Shown here: positions 1 to 8,106 of the stretch, in pieces
How the letters are laid out: each line of letters opens with the position of its first letter
Position numbering within the stretch: position 1 is the stretch's first letter
Assembly: GCA_002280405.1 (NCBI GenBank)
Contig: NCDY01000001.1
Coordinates: 1-49,215 of the forward strand
DNA length: 49,215 nt
Direction of reading: 5' to 3'
Origin: Rhodobacterales bacterium 32-66-9
GTDB lineage: Bacteria; Pseudomonadota; Alphaproteobacteria; Rhodobacterales; Rhodobacteraceae
Position numbers and translations under genes: made by a program
Notes under the pieces: generated by a model
What the model was told of the DNA's origin: nothing
The model's input: the letters and a program-made list of their open reading frames with translations, nothing else
Databases searched by the model: none

Positions 1-94
1 CGCCTGGTCTTCCATGACCGGATCGAGGCCGTCACCGCCCGCTATGGCGACGACGCCGCGCTGGAGGAGCTGTATCTCTCGGTCACTCCTCAGC
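1..94 (+). pseudogene. Inverted second copy of ABC ATPase C-terminal end (partial)
   Basis: Frame 1 from the first base encodes the last part of an ABC ATPase (RLVFHDRIEAVTARYGDD, then ALEELYLSVTP). Bases 1-65 are an exact reverse complement of 880-944, inside the broken ATPase gene on the minus strand. After base 65 the two copies differ mostly at synonymous positions, and similarity fades near base 94. The copy is cut by the window edge on its left and by MurJ-like sequence on its right. It is either a fragment of a diverged paralogue or strain variant, or a fold-back assembly artefact at a contig end. I do not expect it to be functional. Confidence 0.7.
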
Positions 95-411
95 CGGTCA
101 GCCATATAGATATAGGTCACCGATCCATGTGCCAGCAGCGATGCGGCGAGCGCAGTCGAAACCACCAGATTGATCTGCACCGCGCCGGCCCCGGCAGCGG
201 CGGGCCAGATCAACGCCAGCAACCGCTTCACCTCAGGATTGAGCCGAGGCCAGCGCAGCTTCAGCCGCACCCCATTGCGCTGGCACGCCCACGCCAGCCA
301 CGCCAGCTGCAGCGCGCCCGAAACTGAAACGCCGATGGCCTGGTTGCGCGCGGTGACCGCCGGATCAGCGTCGTGAAACAGCAGCAGCGCCGCAATCAGC
401 GTCAGGCCGCC
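91..411 (-). pseudogene. MurJ lipid II flippase internal fragment, fused in frame to a truncated ABC permease
   Basis: The minus-strand frame that starts with the permease at 831 stays open to the window edge. From about residue 141 of that frame it no longer looks like an ABC permease and matches the middle of MurJ (MviN family): FHDADPAVTA, SGALQLAWLAWACQRNGV, the PRLNPEVKRLL linker, AGAVQINLVVSTALAASLL and GSVTYIYMADRL. In E. coli MurJ the equivalent blocks come in the same order. The match stops at ADRL (91-105), where the inverted ATPase copy begins. The start and end of MurJ are missing, so this is an internal fragment caught in a rearrangement or a misassembly. The exact junction with the permease lies at about 390-430 and is uncertain, because both partners have a hydrophobic segment there. 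Confidence 0.6.
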
Positions 412-831
412 GACAAGGGCCGCAAGCGCCTGCATCTTGCCGACAGCAAAGGCCGGGCTGTCCCCGGTGCGCGTGCCGTAGAGGGGCAGCACGCCCGAAC
501 GCCGGTCGATCGCCACAAGCCGGTTGCCGACGACGATCGCCGCCAGCACGCCGATCAGCGAGACATAGACCGCGACGTTGCGCAAAAGGATCAGGGCCGA
601 GCTTTCCAGCACCGGGTTCGCCGGCACCGGCTTGCCCTGCGACTGCAGAAAGGCCGCGGCATCGGTGAAGATCAGGTTGACCGTCGCCGTCGCGCGCCAG
701 CCCAGCCAGGCCGACAGCAGCACCAGGGCGACGAACAGCGCGGCGATGACCAGCACGGTGCCTTCGCGCAGGGTCTGGCGCAGGGATTGCCGCGTGATCA
801 GGCCCGCGGCAGTGCGGGGCGCGTCCATCAT
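411..831 (-). pseudogene. ABC-2 type permease, N-terminal part only
   Basis: Translation from the ATG at 831 overlaps the ATPase stop in an ATGA, as expected for an ATPase-permease pair. The first ~140 residues show a cytoplasmic start (LITRQSLRQTLREG), a long first membrane helix (about 27-43), a periplasmic stretch, and a second helix (about 86-104) followed by NRLVAIDRRSGVLPLYGTR. This layout is usual for NosY-like or ABC-2 permeases with few domains. A complete one would have about six helices and more than 250 residues. Here the protein turns into MurJ sequence after about residue 140, so the permease is truncated. Whether this is biological or an artefact of the contig end cannot be settled from the sequence. 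Confidence 0.55.
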
Positions 832-1558
832 GCCGCCCCAGCAAGGGTCGGCTCTGGCGTGACCGAAAGATAAAGCTCTTCCAGCGCGGCGTCGTCGCCA
901 TAGCGGGCGGTGACGGCCTCGATCCGGTCATGGAAGACCAGGCGCCCGTGGCTGAGGACCGCGATCGAGGTGCAGGTTGGTGGGTGTTCATGAAGATGGT
1001 CATGCCGAACTCGCGGTTCAGCCGGGTGATCAGGTCGCGCAGCATGCGGATGCCCATCGGATCAAGGCCCGAGGTCGGCTCGTCCAGAAACAGCACCTTC
1101 GGCTTGTGCAGGATCGCTTGGGCCAGGCCGATCCGCTGCCGCATGCCCTTGGAAAACCCGCCGACGCGGCGACCCGCGTAGGGCAGGCTGTCCAGAAGCT
1201 CCAGCACCTCGCGGACCCGCCGCGCCGGCGCGGTCACGCCCGACAGGCGGGCGAAGAACGATAGGTTCTCTTCCGCCGTCAGCGTGTCGTAAAGCCGGAC
1301 GTTTTCCGGCACGAAGCCGATGTTGCGCCGCACCCCGTCGGGGTCGCGCACCAGGTCCGCCCCGGCGATGGTGGCACTGCCCGAGGCGGGCCGGGCCAGC
1401 GTCGTCAGCATGTTGAGCGTGGTCGTCTTGCCGGCGCCGTTGTGGCCGAGAAAGCCGAAGACCTCGCCTTCGGCAATGGCGAAGCTCAGCGCATCGACAA
1501 TGGTGCGGTCTTCAAAACGCTGGGTCAGCCGGTCAAGGGCGACGATGGGCGGCGGCAT
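828..1558 (-). pseudogene. ABC transporter ATP-binding protein, broken by a small deletion/frameshift
   Basis: The ATG at 1558 has a GGAG ribosome site 5' of it. The next 193 residues form a near-complete ABC ATPase domain: Walker A GHNGAGKTT, Q-loop region, signature FSKGMRQRIG, Walker B/D-loop FLDEPTSGLDP, and the H-loop in FMNTH. At about 970-980 the frame changes. The second frame resumes with CTSIAVLSHGRLVFHD and ends at the stop at 828. Residues that normally join the H-loop to this tail (a segment like LLSEVAR) are missing, so the break looks like a deletion of some tens of bases rather than one lost base. The tail frame overlaps the permease start by 4 bp. The partner permease is also damaged, so this exporter is probably dead here, or the edge of the assembly is wrong. 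Confidence 0.7.
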
Positions 1559-1727
1559 GGGGGACTCCGTGTCGGTTGCAGACCTGCCGCCCACAAGCGG
1601 GCGGCGGCTCTGACGCACCCTGGACGCCACGGATCACCGCAATCTGCCGCGACCTATACAGTTCTGTGATCCGTCGGCGGTGGCCTTGCGGTGTCCTGCC
1701 GTTCCGCGCCCCCGGAGTTCCGCCAGC

Positions 1728-3704
1728 TCAGTCTGCGGCCAGCAGGTCCGGGCCACCCGGAACGGCCGTCACCGTGGTTCCGGCAATCGGCGGCAGGGCC
1801 GGGTCCAGCCGGTCAAGCGCCGCGGATTCGAGCATGTCGAACCCCGCGAGGATGGGGTCAAGCGTCTCGACCGTCGCCGACAGCAGCAGAACCGGCCGGG
1901 CATCGGAGCCGGCAAGACGGATCCCGCTGTCCCAGACCCGAAGGACATCCCGCGAGGCAGGCACCCCGGCCCCCGGTCGCGTCAGGGTCGCAAGCGGCGG
2001 CCGGCCCAGATGGGTCATCGGCCAGGGCGCAAGCCCATCAAGCGGGCTGCGCGTCGGCAGGACGGAATCCGCGACCTCGGCGATCCAGGAATGGCTCGAC
2101 GCGCTCCAGCCCGCCGATTGCAGCGGCACAAGCAGGTCGGCAAGCGCCAGGTCGGTCTGCAGGATCATCCGCTCGCCCGGCTCGCCGTTGATCAGGATCC
2201 GCGTCGTCGGGACCGGTGCCTTGCCGGCCAGCCAGTCGCTGCGCGCCAGCGTCACCACGGCGGGGCGGACGGTGTAGAAGGCCGCCACCCTCGTGTAGTC
2301 GCGCACAAGATAGCTGCCGTAGACCCCGGTCAGGGTGACAAGAATGGCGACGGCAAGCCCACGTCCCGGCATCCGGGCGCGGGCGGCGCGGGTCAGGACC
2401 GCAACCGCCATCAGGACGACGGCGCCGAACAGGATGCCCGCGATGACATCCGTGGGCCAGTGCGCCCCGAGATACACGCGCGAGACCGCGATCACCAGGA
2501 CAAGGGCGGCCGCGGCCCCGTAGACCAGACCGCGCAGCCGGGCGTGCAGCGTCGAGGCGACCAGAAGGGCTGCGACCCCCAGGATCACCGTCGCATGGGT
2601 GGCATGACCTGACGGAAAGCTGAACGCCTCGGCCCCGCTGTAAAGCGGCGTCGGGCGCGCGCGCTGGATCAGAAGTTTCATCGCCGGGACAAAGGCGAGG
2701 GTCGATGCGAAGGCAGTCGCCAGCACGGCCATCAACCGCCAGTCGCGCAGGAACGCCACATAGCCCAGGATCACCGCCGCCAGCGGGAACAGCACCCGCC
2801 AGTCGGCCAGCATGGTGAAGCCAAGAAAGATCCGCGTGGCAAGCTCGGACTGGTTCGCCCGAAGCCAGCCGGACATCGCGGCATCCCAGCGGGCAAGCTC
2901 CGGGTCAAGCAGGATCATCGCCGCAAGGATCACCAGCCCGGCACCTGCCGCGATGGCCAGCATCGCTTCGGCCAGAATGCTGGACGGGCTGCTTGCCTGT
3001 GCCAGATGCCGCGCGATCCAGCGCCGCCATGGCCGGTCGGAGGCTGCAAGGCGCAACGCCGCGCGCTGGCTGAGATCGGCCAGTTTCGGGATCGCCTGCC
3101 TGGCGATGAACCGGACGGTGAGCCAGGCCAGGATCGCAAGGACAAGGACACCAAGGAAAAGCTCGATGACCTTGGGGTTGGCGGTCGCCGCCACGCCAAG
3201 ACCCCGCCCGATCAGCATCGACGGGAAGACCTGCGCCCCCGACCACACCAGGGCGGACAGCACGTTGACCACGAAAAAGCACAAGGGTGGCATTCCGGCC
3301 ATCCCGGCAACGGTGGGCAGGATCGCCTTCACCACCGGCACGAAGCGCGCAAGAAAGATGCTCAGGCTGCCATAGCGCGCAAAGAAGTTTTCCCCCTTGA
3401 CCAGAAGGTCCGGGTGGGTCGCAAGTGGCCAGACCGAGGTCAGATGCCGCTTGCCGCGTCGCCCGATCCAGAACGACAGCGCGTCCCCGGCAATGGCGCC
3501 AAGGGCGCTGGCGATCAGCACGGGAAACAGACCCAGCTTGCCCAGCCCGACCAGCGCCCCCGCGCCGATCATGATCGGTATCGAGGGCACGAAGAGGCCG
3601 ATGAACAGCATCGCCTCGCCGAAGGCCACGAGGAACAGGATCAGGATGGCAAGGGTCGGATTGGCAGACAGATAGTCGGTGATGCTGGTGACAAACTGGG
3701 TCAT
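1728..3704 (-). CDS. DedA family / PAP2 phosphatase fusion membrane protein with LssY-like tail
   Basis: This 658-residue membrane protein has three parts. Residues ~20-200 are a DedA (SNARE-associated/VTT) domain with the typical FLARFVPVVKAILPTVAGM block at 117-135; DedA proteins move undecaprenyl phosphate or other lipids across the inner membrane. Residues ~250-435 are a PAP2 phosphatase with all three motifs: K343..R350-P, S365-G-H, and S408-R..H415..D419. The C-terminal ~190 residues resemble the LssY domain often attached to this fusion. A likely job is to hydrolyse a lipid pyrophosphate such as undecaprenyl pyrophosphate and flip the product, which fits the neighbouring lipid glycosyltransferases. 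It lies 81 bp downstream of the GT2 gene in the same direction, separated by a hairpin. The domain call is firm; the substrate is inferred. Confidence 0.9.
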   Translation of the reverse strand: MTQFVTSITDYLSANPTLAILILFLVAFGEAMLFIGLFVPSIPIMIGAGALVGLGKLGLFPVLIASALGAIAGDALSFWIGRRGKRHLTSVWPLATHPDLLVKGENFFARYGSLSIFLARFVPVVKAILPTVAGMAGMPPLCFFVVNVLSALVWSGAQVFPSMLIGRGLGVAATANPKVIELFLGVLVLAILAWLTVRFIARQAIPKLADLSQRAALRLAASDRPWRRWIARHLAQASSPSSILAEAMLAIAAGAGLVILAAMILLDPELARWDAAMSGWLRANQSELATRIFLGFTMLADWRVLFPLAAVILGYVAFLRDWRLMAVLATAFASTLAFVPAMKLLIQRARPTPLYSGAEAFSFPSGHATHATVILGVAALLVASTLHARLRGLVYGAAAALVLVIAVSRVYLGAHWPTDVIAGILFGAVVLMAVAVLTRAARARMPGRGLAVAILVTLTGVYGSYLVRDYTRVAAFYTVRPAVVTLARSDWLAGKAPVPTTRILINGEPGERMILQTDLALADLLVPLQSAGWSASSHSWIAEVADSVLPTRSPLDGLAPWPMTHLGRPPLATLTRPGAGVPASRDVLRVWDSGIRLAGSDARPVLLLSATVETLDPILAGFDMLESAALDRLDPALPPIAGTTVTAVPGGPDLLAAD

Positions 3705-3729
3705 GCGTGACGGTTCCGGCGGGGTGTCA

Positions 3730-3760
3730 GGGATCGACGGGTGAAGGGCCTGTCGATCCC
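3730..3760 (-). terminator. Hairpin between GT2 gene and DedA-PAP2 gene
   Basis: A perfect 9-bp inverted repeat (GGGATCGAC at 3730-3738, GTCGATCCC at 3752-3760) lies in the 81-bp gap between the two minus-strand genes. There is no T-run after it on the minus strand, so it could be an RNA-stability or attenuation hairpin rather than a full terminator. Confidence 0.4.
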
Positions 3761-3785
3761 CGGGGTCGCGTGACTGGAGGCGAAC

Positions 3786-4547
3786 TCAGGGCTTTCCGTC
3801 TGTGACGAAAGGTCCGTCCGGGCCAAGTTCGCGGGCAACCGGCAGCTTGCGGCGGCGGATCAGCCAGGCTGCCCCCAGCAGATCGACGATCCCGACCAGG
3901 GCACGTTGCAGATTGCTGTAGTTGGACCGGCCGCCGCGGCGTTCGGCATGATCGACGTCGATCACGAGAACGCTGTAGCCCTCGCGCCGGACCATCGCCG
4001 GCATGAAGCGGTGGATGTGGTCGAAGTAGGGCAGGGACAGATAGACCTCGCGCGGGAAGGCCTTCAGTCCGCAGCCGCTGTCGCGCACGCCATCGTGCAG
4101 CAGCGCACCGCGGATGCCGTTGGCGATCCGGGACGCGATGCGGCGCGTCCAGTGGTCCTGCCGCTTGCGGCGCTGGCCCTGCACCAGGCCCGGCCTCTCT
4201 GCACCGCTGTCCATGAGCGGTGCCAGCAGCCGGGGCAGATCGGCCGGCGGGTTCTGCCCGTCGGCATCCAGCGTCGCGATGATCCCGCCCCGCGCGGCAC
4301 GGATTCCGGTCCTGAGGGCGGCGGACTGGCCGCAGGACCGCTCATGCCGGATCAGCCGCAGTCCGGGCAGGGCCGCCATCGCCGCCGTGACCGCCGATGC
4401 GGTCGCGTCGGTCGAGCCGTCGTCGACGACGATGATCTCGTGCGCCGTCGCGGACAGGGCAGCGGCGATGTCGGTCAAGAGCGAGCCGATCGCGGCTGCC
4501 TCGTTGCGGGCAGGCAGGACAACGGAAACCGTCGGGACCTCTGTCAT
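3786..4547 (-). CDS. Glycosyltransferase family 2 (polyprenyl-phosphate sugar transferase-like)
   Basis: This 253-residue protein has a GT-A fold. The nucleotide-sugar site shows as VSVVLPARNEAAAIGSL at the N-terminus, VVDDGSTDATA near residue 41, and TLDADGQNPP near residue 90. It resembles dolichol-phosphate mannosyltransferase and ArnC-type enzymes, which load a sugar onto undecaprenyl phosphate, but it has no C-terminal pair of membrane helices. The chosen ATG at 4547 overlaps the stop of the upstream membrane glycosyltransferase in an ATGA, indicating translational coupling. Together the two genes look like a donor-making and donor-using pair: this enzyme makes a polyprenyl-phospho-sugar and the ArnT-like partner transfers it outside the membrane. 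The sugar is unknown. Confidence 0.85.
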   Translation of the reverse strand: MTEVPTVSVVLPARNEAAAIGSLLTDIAAALSATAHEIIVVDDGSTDATASAVTAAMAALPGLRLIRHERSCGQSAALRTGIRAARGGIIATLDADGQNPPADLPRLLAPLMDSGAERPGLVQGQRRKRQDHWTRRIASRIANGIRGALLHDGVRDSGCGLKAFPREVYLSLPYFDHIHRFMPAMVRREGYSVLVIDVDHAERRGGRSNYSNLQRALVGIVDLLGAAWLIRRRKLPVARELGPDGPFVTDGKP

Positions 4548-6097
4548 GGTTTCGGCTCCACGCTGTAGACGAACCATGTGTCGCCTTGCAGGGTTTCCTC
4601 GCGCAGCAGCTGCAGTCCGGGCGAGACGATCGGTGCGGTGCCCAGGACCAGACTGCCCGGACGCTCGCCCACCCAGCCGACAAGCGCGCCCGGGTCCCGC
4701 AGGACGGTCACGGGTGCGGACAGACGGGCGGAGAAGCTGAATTGCCCGGCATAGCCCTGGTCAAGCGTGGCGATGCCCCGCCTGTCGTAGACGGACAGCA
4801 GGCCCGCCAGCCGCGAGGGGTTGCTTGTGGCCCAGATCGTCTGAAAGGCGACCAGCAGAAAGGCGACCAGCGTGGCGGGCGCCACCGGGATGCGTGCGGC
4901 CTGCCGGGAGCGGGCCGTGGCCACCAGCACCAGCGCCGTCGCCACGGTGACCGTCGCGAGCGCCAGTTCCAGCGGGCCCACCCCGCCCGAAAGGACTTTC
5001 GGGCCATAGCCCAGGGCCGCCGCCGCGCCAAGGCCAAGGATCGCTATGGCGGGCAGCATCGGGACAAACCGGGTCCAGCGCCCGGGGGCCGCCCCGGTCC
5101 CGCGCGACACAAGCAGCGCCAGCGCGGCAAGTTCCGGGATCAGGTAGTGGATCTGCTTGCCGCTGATCAGGCTGAAAGCGGCCAGCGCGCCAAGGGCCCA
5201 GGCCAGCAGGAACCGTTCGGCCGACCCCTTGTCCCTTGGCCAGAGGCTTGCCGCCTCGCGTCCCCAGCCCCAGGGCCAGAGAAACAGCGGCAAGAGCGCG
5301 ACAAAGAACCAGAGCGGCCGGTCATGGGCGAAAGAGGCGACCATGCGCCCGGCGCTTTGCCGCCACAGGATGTCGTTGCGATACTGCGCATCCCCGAAGA
5401 CCAGCGCCGGCACCAGCCACAGGCTGAGCAGCGCCAGCGCCACCAGCACCCCAAGGCCGACGCCCGCCGCCATGTCGCGCCGACGTGCGGTGCCATCGGC
5501 AGGCCGCCACAGCGGAAAGGCCAGCGCGACGGGCAGGACATGGACCAGGATGACCGGCCCCTTGGCCAGCACGCCAAAGGCCAGGGCCAGGCCCAGCCCG
5601 ACCGCCGCGCGCCAGCCCGGCTGCCGGGCCATGGTCCACAGGGCCAGCATCGCGCCCACGACCGCGACGGCGAGCAGGGCGTCGAACATCGTGGCCGACC
5701 CGTAGGCCAGGAACACGCCGCCGGTGGCGAGGGCCCAGGCCGCCCGGCCCGCGCGCTCTGGCGTCTCGGGCCAAAGCCGCCGGGCCAGAAGGCCGGTCAT
5801 CAGGATGACGGCACCCCCGGCGGCCGGTCCCACCATCCGGCCGGCAAGCTCGCCGGGGCCGGTGACTGTCCAGACCAGATTGACCAGCCAGAACAAGAGC
5901 GGCGGCTTGTCGCTGTAGATCTCGCCGTTGAGGTGCGGCACGATCTTGGAACCGCCCTGCCACATTTCCCAGGCGACCGTCAGATAGCGGGTTTCATCCA
6001 CCGGAAGCAGCGGACGCAGCGCGATCAGCGCCAGGCTGACGACAAGGAAGGCAAAAGCGGCTGCCGAGGGCCGCAGATACCATTGCTCCTGCGTCAT
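4544..6097 (-). CDS. ArnT-like membrane glycosyltransferase (GT39/GT83 family)
   Basis: This is a 517-residue multi-spanning protein. Near the N-terminus it has the family's acidic loop after the first helix (LLPVDETRYLTVAWEMW), then SDKPPLLFWLVNL and about ten or more hydrophobic segments. Enzymes of this group (ArnT, PMT) take a sugar from a polyprenyl-phosphate donor and move it to lipid A or protein on the periplasmic side. The open frame extends far upstream, but the ATG at 6097 overlaps the stop of the preceding lipid A N-terminal-domain gene (ATGA) and begins a sensible membrane protein. It sits between that gene and the GT2 gene in a tight three-gene operon, so lipid A or another envelope glycolipid is the likely acceptor. 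The acceptor is inferred. Confidence 0.85.
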   Translation of the reverse strand: MTQEQWYLRPSAAAFAFLVVSLALIALRPLLPVDETRYLTVAWEMWQGGSKIVPHLNGEIYSDKPPLLFWLVNLVWTVTGPGELAGRMVGPAAGGAVILMTGLLARRLWPETPERAGRAAWALATGGVFLAYGSATMFDALLAVAVVGAMLALWTMARQPGWRAAVGLGLALAFGVLAKGPVILVHVLPVALAFPLWRPADGTARRRDMAAGVGLGVLVALALLSLWLVPALVFGDAQYRNDILWRQSAGRMVASFAHDRPLWFFVALLPLFLWPWGWGREAASLWPRDKGSAERFLLAWALGALAAFSLISGKQIHYLIPELAALALLVSRGTGAAPGRWTRFVPMLPAIAILGLGAAAALGYGPKVLSGGVGPLELALATVTVATALVLVATARSRQAARIPVAPATLVAFLLVAFQTIWATSNPSRLAGLLSVYDRRGIATLDQGYAGQFSFSARLSAPVTVLRDPGALVGWVGERPGSLVLGTAPIVSPGLQLLREETLQGDTWFVYSVEPKP

Positions 6098-6372
6098 TTT
6101 GCCGGTTCCGCCCGCGCGCTTGCCCGGATCAGCATCAGGTTCCGCAAATAGACGACCAGGCCGAAGGCCTGCCCGGTGATGAACACGGGGTCCTGCCGCC
6201 AGATTGCATAGGCCAGAAGGGTCGCACCCCCCCCCAGCGAGAACCACCAGAAGACATAGGGCACGATGCTTTCGCGCCTGACCTCGCTCACGATCCACTG
6301 CACGAGGAACCGGGCAGAGAACAGGGCCTGGCCAAGAAAGCCGATCATGAGCCAGAAGGTTTCGGATGTCAT
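6094..6372 (-). CDS. Lipid A biosynthesis N-terminal domain (LAB_N) membrane protein
   Basis: This 92-residue protein has three hydrophobic segments and the block FSARFLVQWIVSEVRRESIVPYVFWWFSLGGG, split here as ARFLVQWIVSE, SIVPYVFWWFSLGG and YAIWRQDPVFITGQ. That matches the LAB_N domain found alone or at the N-terminus of some LpxB proteins. It is commonly encoded beside ArnT-type and GT2 transferases. Its biochemical role is not established; a membrane platform or sugar-lipid flippase-like role has been guessed for relatives. It heads the operon, with a GAGG ribosome site upstream and an ATGA overlap into the glycosyltransferase. Confidence 0.85.
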   Translation of the reverse strand: MTSETFWLMIGFLGQALFSARFLVQWIVSEVRRESIVPYVFWWFSLGGGATLLAYAIWRQDPVFITGQAFGLVVYLRNLMLIRASARAEPAK

Positions 6373-7170
6373 TGGGGCCTCGGATGCTGTGTTGGTGGCC
6401 GCCGAAGCCGTGGGACAAGCGGCGGACCGCTGGCCGGGCCTGACCCGACCGTTGTCCGCCCAGTTGACCCGTCGTTCCGACGAGGTTCTTTCGGCAAGGT
6501 TACAGTTCTGTGAGATTCGGCAAGATTCATCGGCCGACTGACTACGCGCTGCCGCTGACGGCTACAATAGCCCCGGACCGCAGTGCCACCCGTCCCGGCG
6601 CCGATCGCCGCCAAGGTCGGGGCGGTCGATGCCGGCCGTGCTGTCCCCGGGCGCGGCCATCGCCCAACCGCGGGTGCCACCGGGCCGCGACGGTGAGGAG
6701 AGGCCGGGATCTTCCCCGCGGGGAAGGTTTCAACCGGCGCTGCCGCCGTGTCGTCAGGCGGGTCGATGTCGATGCTGCGGCGCAGTTCGGTCATGGCGGG
6801 CCTTTCAGATCCTGTCCCCTGCGGCGGGACGAGCAGCGCAGAGGTCCGCACCGTCGCGGTCGAAGGTGGCGCGCGCGGTGCCGGGGTCTTGCGCATCCTT
6901 CCGACGGGGCGGTCGGCGACATGTGGCGCGAAAACCTTGCGGAAGGCTTCCAACATCGCGCGGTGGAGGTCCTTGCCCGCGGCATGCGCCGTCTTCGGGG
7001 TGCGGGTGACAGAACGGGCCCCGGGCGGCGCGACCCGCGCCGCGGGGACGGTCGCGCCGAAGCGCGACGGATCGGCCAGCGCCGGGGACAATCGGCCGGC
7101 AACGCCCCTGGCACCAGCGCCCGGTCGGCAGGCGGGATGCCGCATGGGCCAGCTTCGGGCCGGTTCCCTC
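6373..7170. other. 798-bp stretch with no convincing gene
   Basis: Open frames exist on both strands, but all are rich in Arg, Pro, Ala and Gly with no recognisable domain, as expected of shadow frames in high-GC DNA. The least bad candidate is a minus-strand frame starting MTELRRSIDIDPPDD at about 6795, behind GAAAGG. A 16-bp palindrome (CTTCCCCGCGGGGAAG) lies at 6711-6726. The part next to 6372 presumably carries the promoter of the glycosyltransferase operon. The remainder may be decayed coding sequence. Confidence 0.4.
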
Positions 7171-8106
7171 TCAGATGCCCGGCACCCGGTAGTCCGGCAC
7201 GATCCCCGAGGCATCGATGAACGGCCCGGTGTCGCGCCCGGCAAAGAGGCCGTGATCCGTCACCAGCACGCTGCGGCAGCCCGCCGCCGTGCCGCCCAGC
7301 ACATCGGTGTGCAGCGTGTCGCCCACCATGGCCAGTCGCCCGGGGGCAAGGCCCGTGCGCGCGATCCCCTCGGTGAACGCGTCGGGAAAGGGCTTGCCGA
7401 ACCAGTGGACCGTGGCCCCGACCGCATCCAGCAGGTCATGCCCGAACAGCCCCGGCTCCAGCGTCAGCCCGTCTTCGCGCGGTGCCACGATGTCGGGGTT
7501 GGCGATGACCAGGGGGCGGGGGTTGCGGGCAAGGCTGCCGATCAGCCGGTCCTGCAGGCGCGCCGACCAGCGGGCGGTCGAAAGGAACAGGATCCCGTCC
7601 GCCTGGTCCATCGCGTCGGGGTCCGCCACGGCATCGCGCAGATCCGCCGGTATGTCGGTGAACCCATCCCCCGCCGCGGCGATCACGGCCCAGCTTGCCC
7701 CCGGCGCGATGCCGTCCAGCCGCGCCACGGCTACATCGCGCGAGGCGACGACCTCGTCGGCGGTGAAATCGAAGCCCAGCCGGTGATACTTGGCCAGAAG
7801 CTGCGGCCGGGTGTAGCTGGCCGCGTTGGTCAGGACCACCAGCCGCTTGCCCCGTGCGCGCAGCGAGGCCAGCCGGGCCACGGCGCCGGGAATGGCCGTC
7901 TCGCCGACATTCAGCACCCCGAAGGCATCCAGAAGGAAGCCGTCGACCTGATCCGCAACCTCTTCAAGCGAGGGCAGAAGGCGGGATCGCCGGGGAAAGC
8001 GGGCGGCTGGCAGCCGTGAGCGGACCGCCTCATAGCGGGCAAAGGCGGCCTCGGCGTCCGACAGCATGCCGCCCGTGCCAGCCGTCATCGAGACTGTGTC
8101 AGACAC
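7171..8106 (-). CDS. HAD superfamily class IIA hydrolase (NagD-like, TIGR01459 type)
   Basis: This 311-residue phosphatase of the NagD group has motif I as FLLDAFGVLNVG (nucleophile Asp; the usual second Asp position is Phe here, as relatives often carry Trp or another residue), motif II in VVLTNAASYTR, a class IIA cap in the middle, and motif III/IV as KPFPDAF..MVGDTLHTDVLGG. It probably dephosphorylates a small sugar or polyol phosphate. The GTG start at 8106 is preceded by GGCGGG and overlaps the SDR stop; an ATG six codons later is the alternative. It is the last gene of a five-gene minus-strand operon with a dehydrogenase, SIS isomerase and ABC ATPase, so it may clear a dead-end sugar phosphate of that pathway. 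The substrate is inferred only. Confidence 0.85.
   Translation of the reverse strand: MSDTVSMTAGTGGMLSDAEAAFARYEAVRSRLPAARFPRRSRLLPSLEEVADQVDGFLLDAFGVLNVGETAIPGAVARLASLRARGKRLVVLTNAASYTRPQLLAKYHRLGFDFTADEVVASRDVAVARLDGIAPGASWAVIAAAGDGFTDIPADLRDAVADPDAMDQADGILFLSTARWSARLQDRLIGSLARNPRPLVIANPDIVAPREDGLTLEPGLFGHDLLDAVGATVHWFGKPFPDAFTEGIARTGLAPGRLAMVGDTLHTDVLGGTAAGCRSVLVTDHGLFAGRDTGPFIDASGIVPDYRVPGI

Noticed and set aside
127..327. Plus-strand open frame after the inverted ATPase copy
   Set aside because: It is antisense to the MurJ-like fragment, whose conserved blocks show the minus strand to be the coding one.
6748..8019. 423-codon plus-strand open frame
   Set aside because: The right half is antisense to a clear HAD phosphatase and the left half has no domain; the composition is that of a high-GC shadow.
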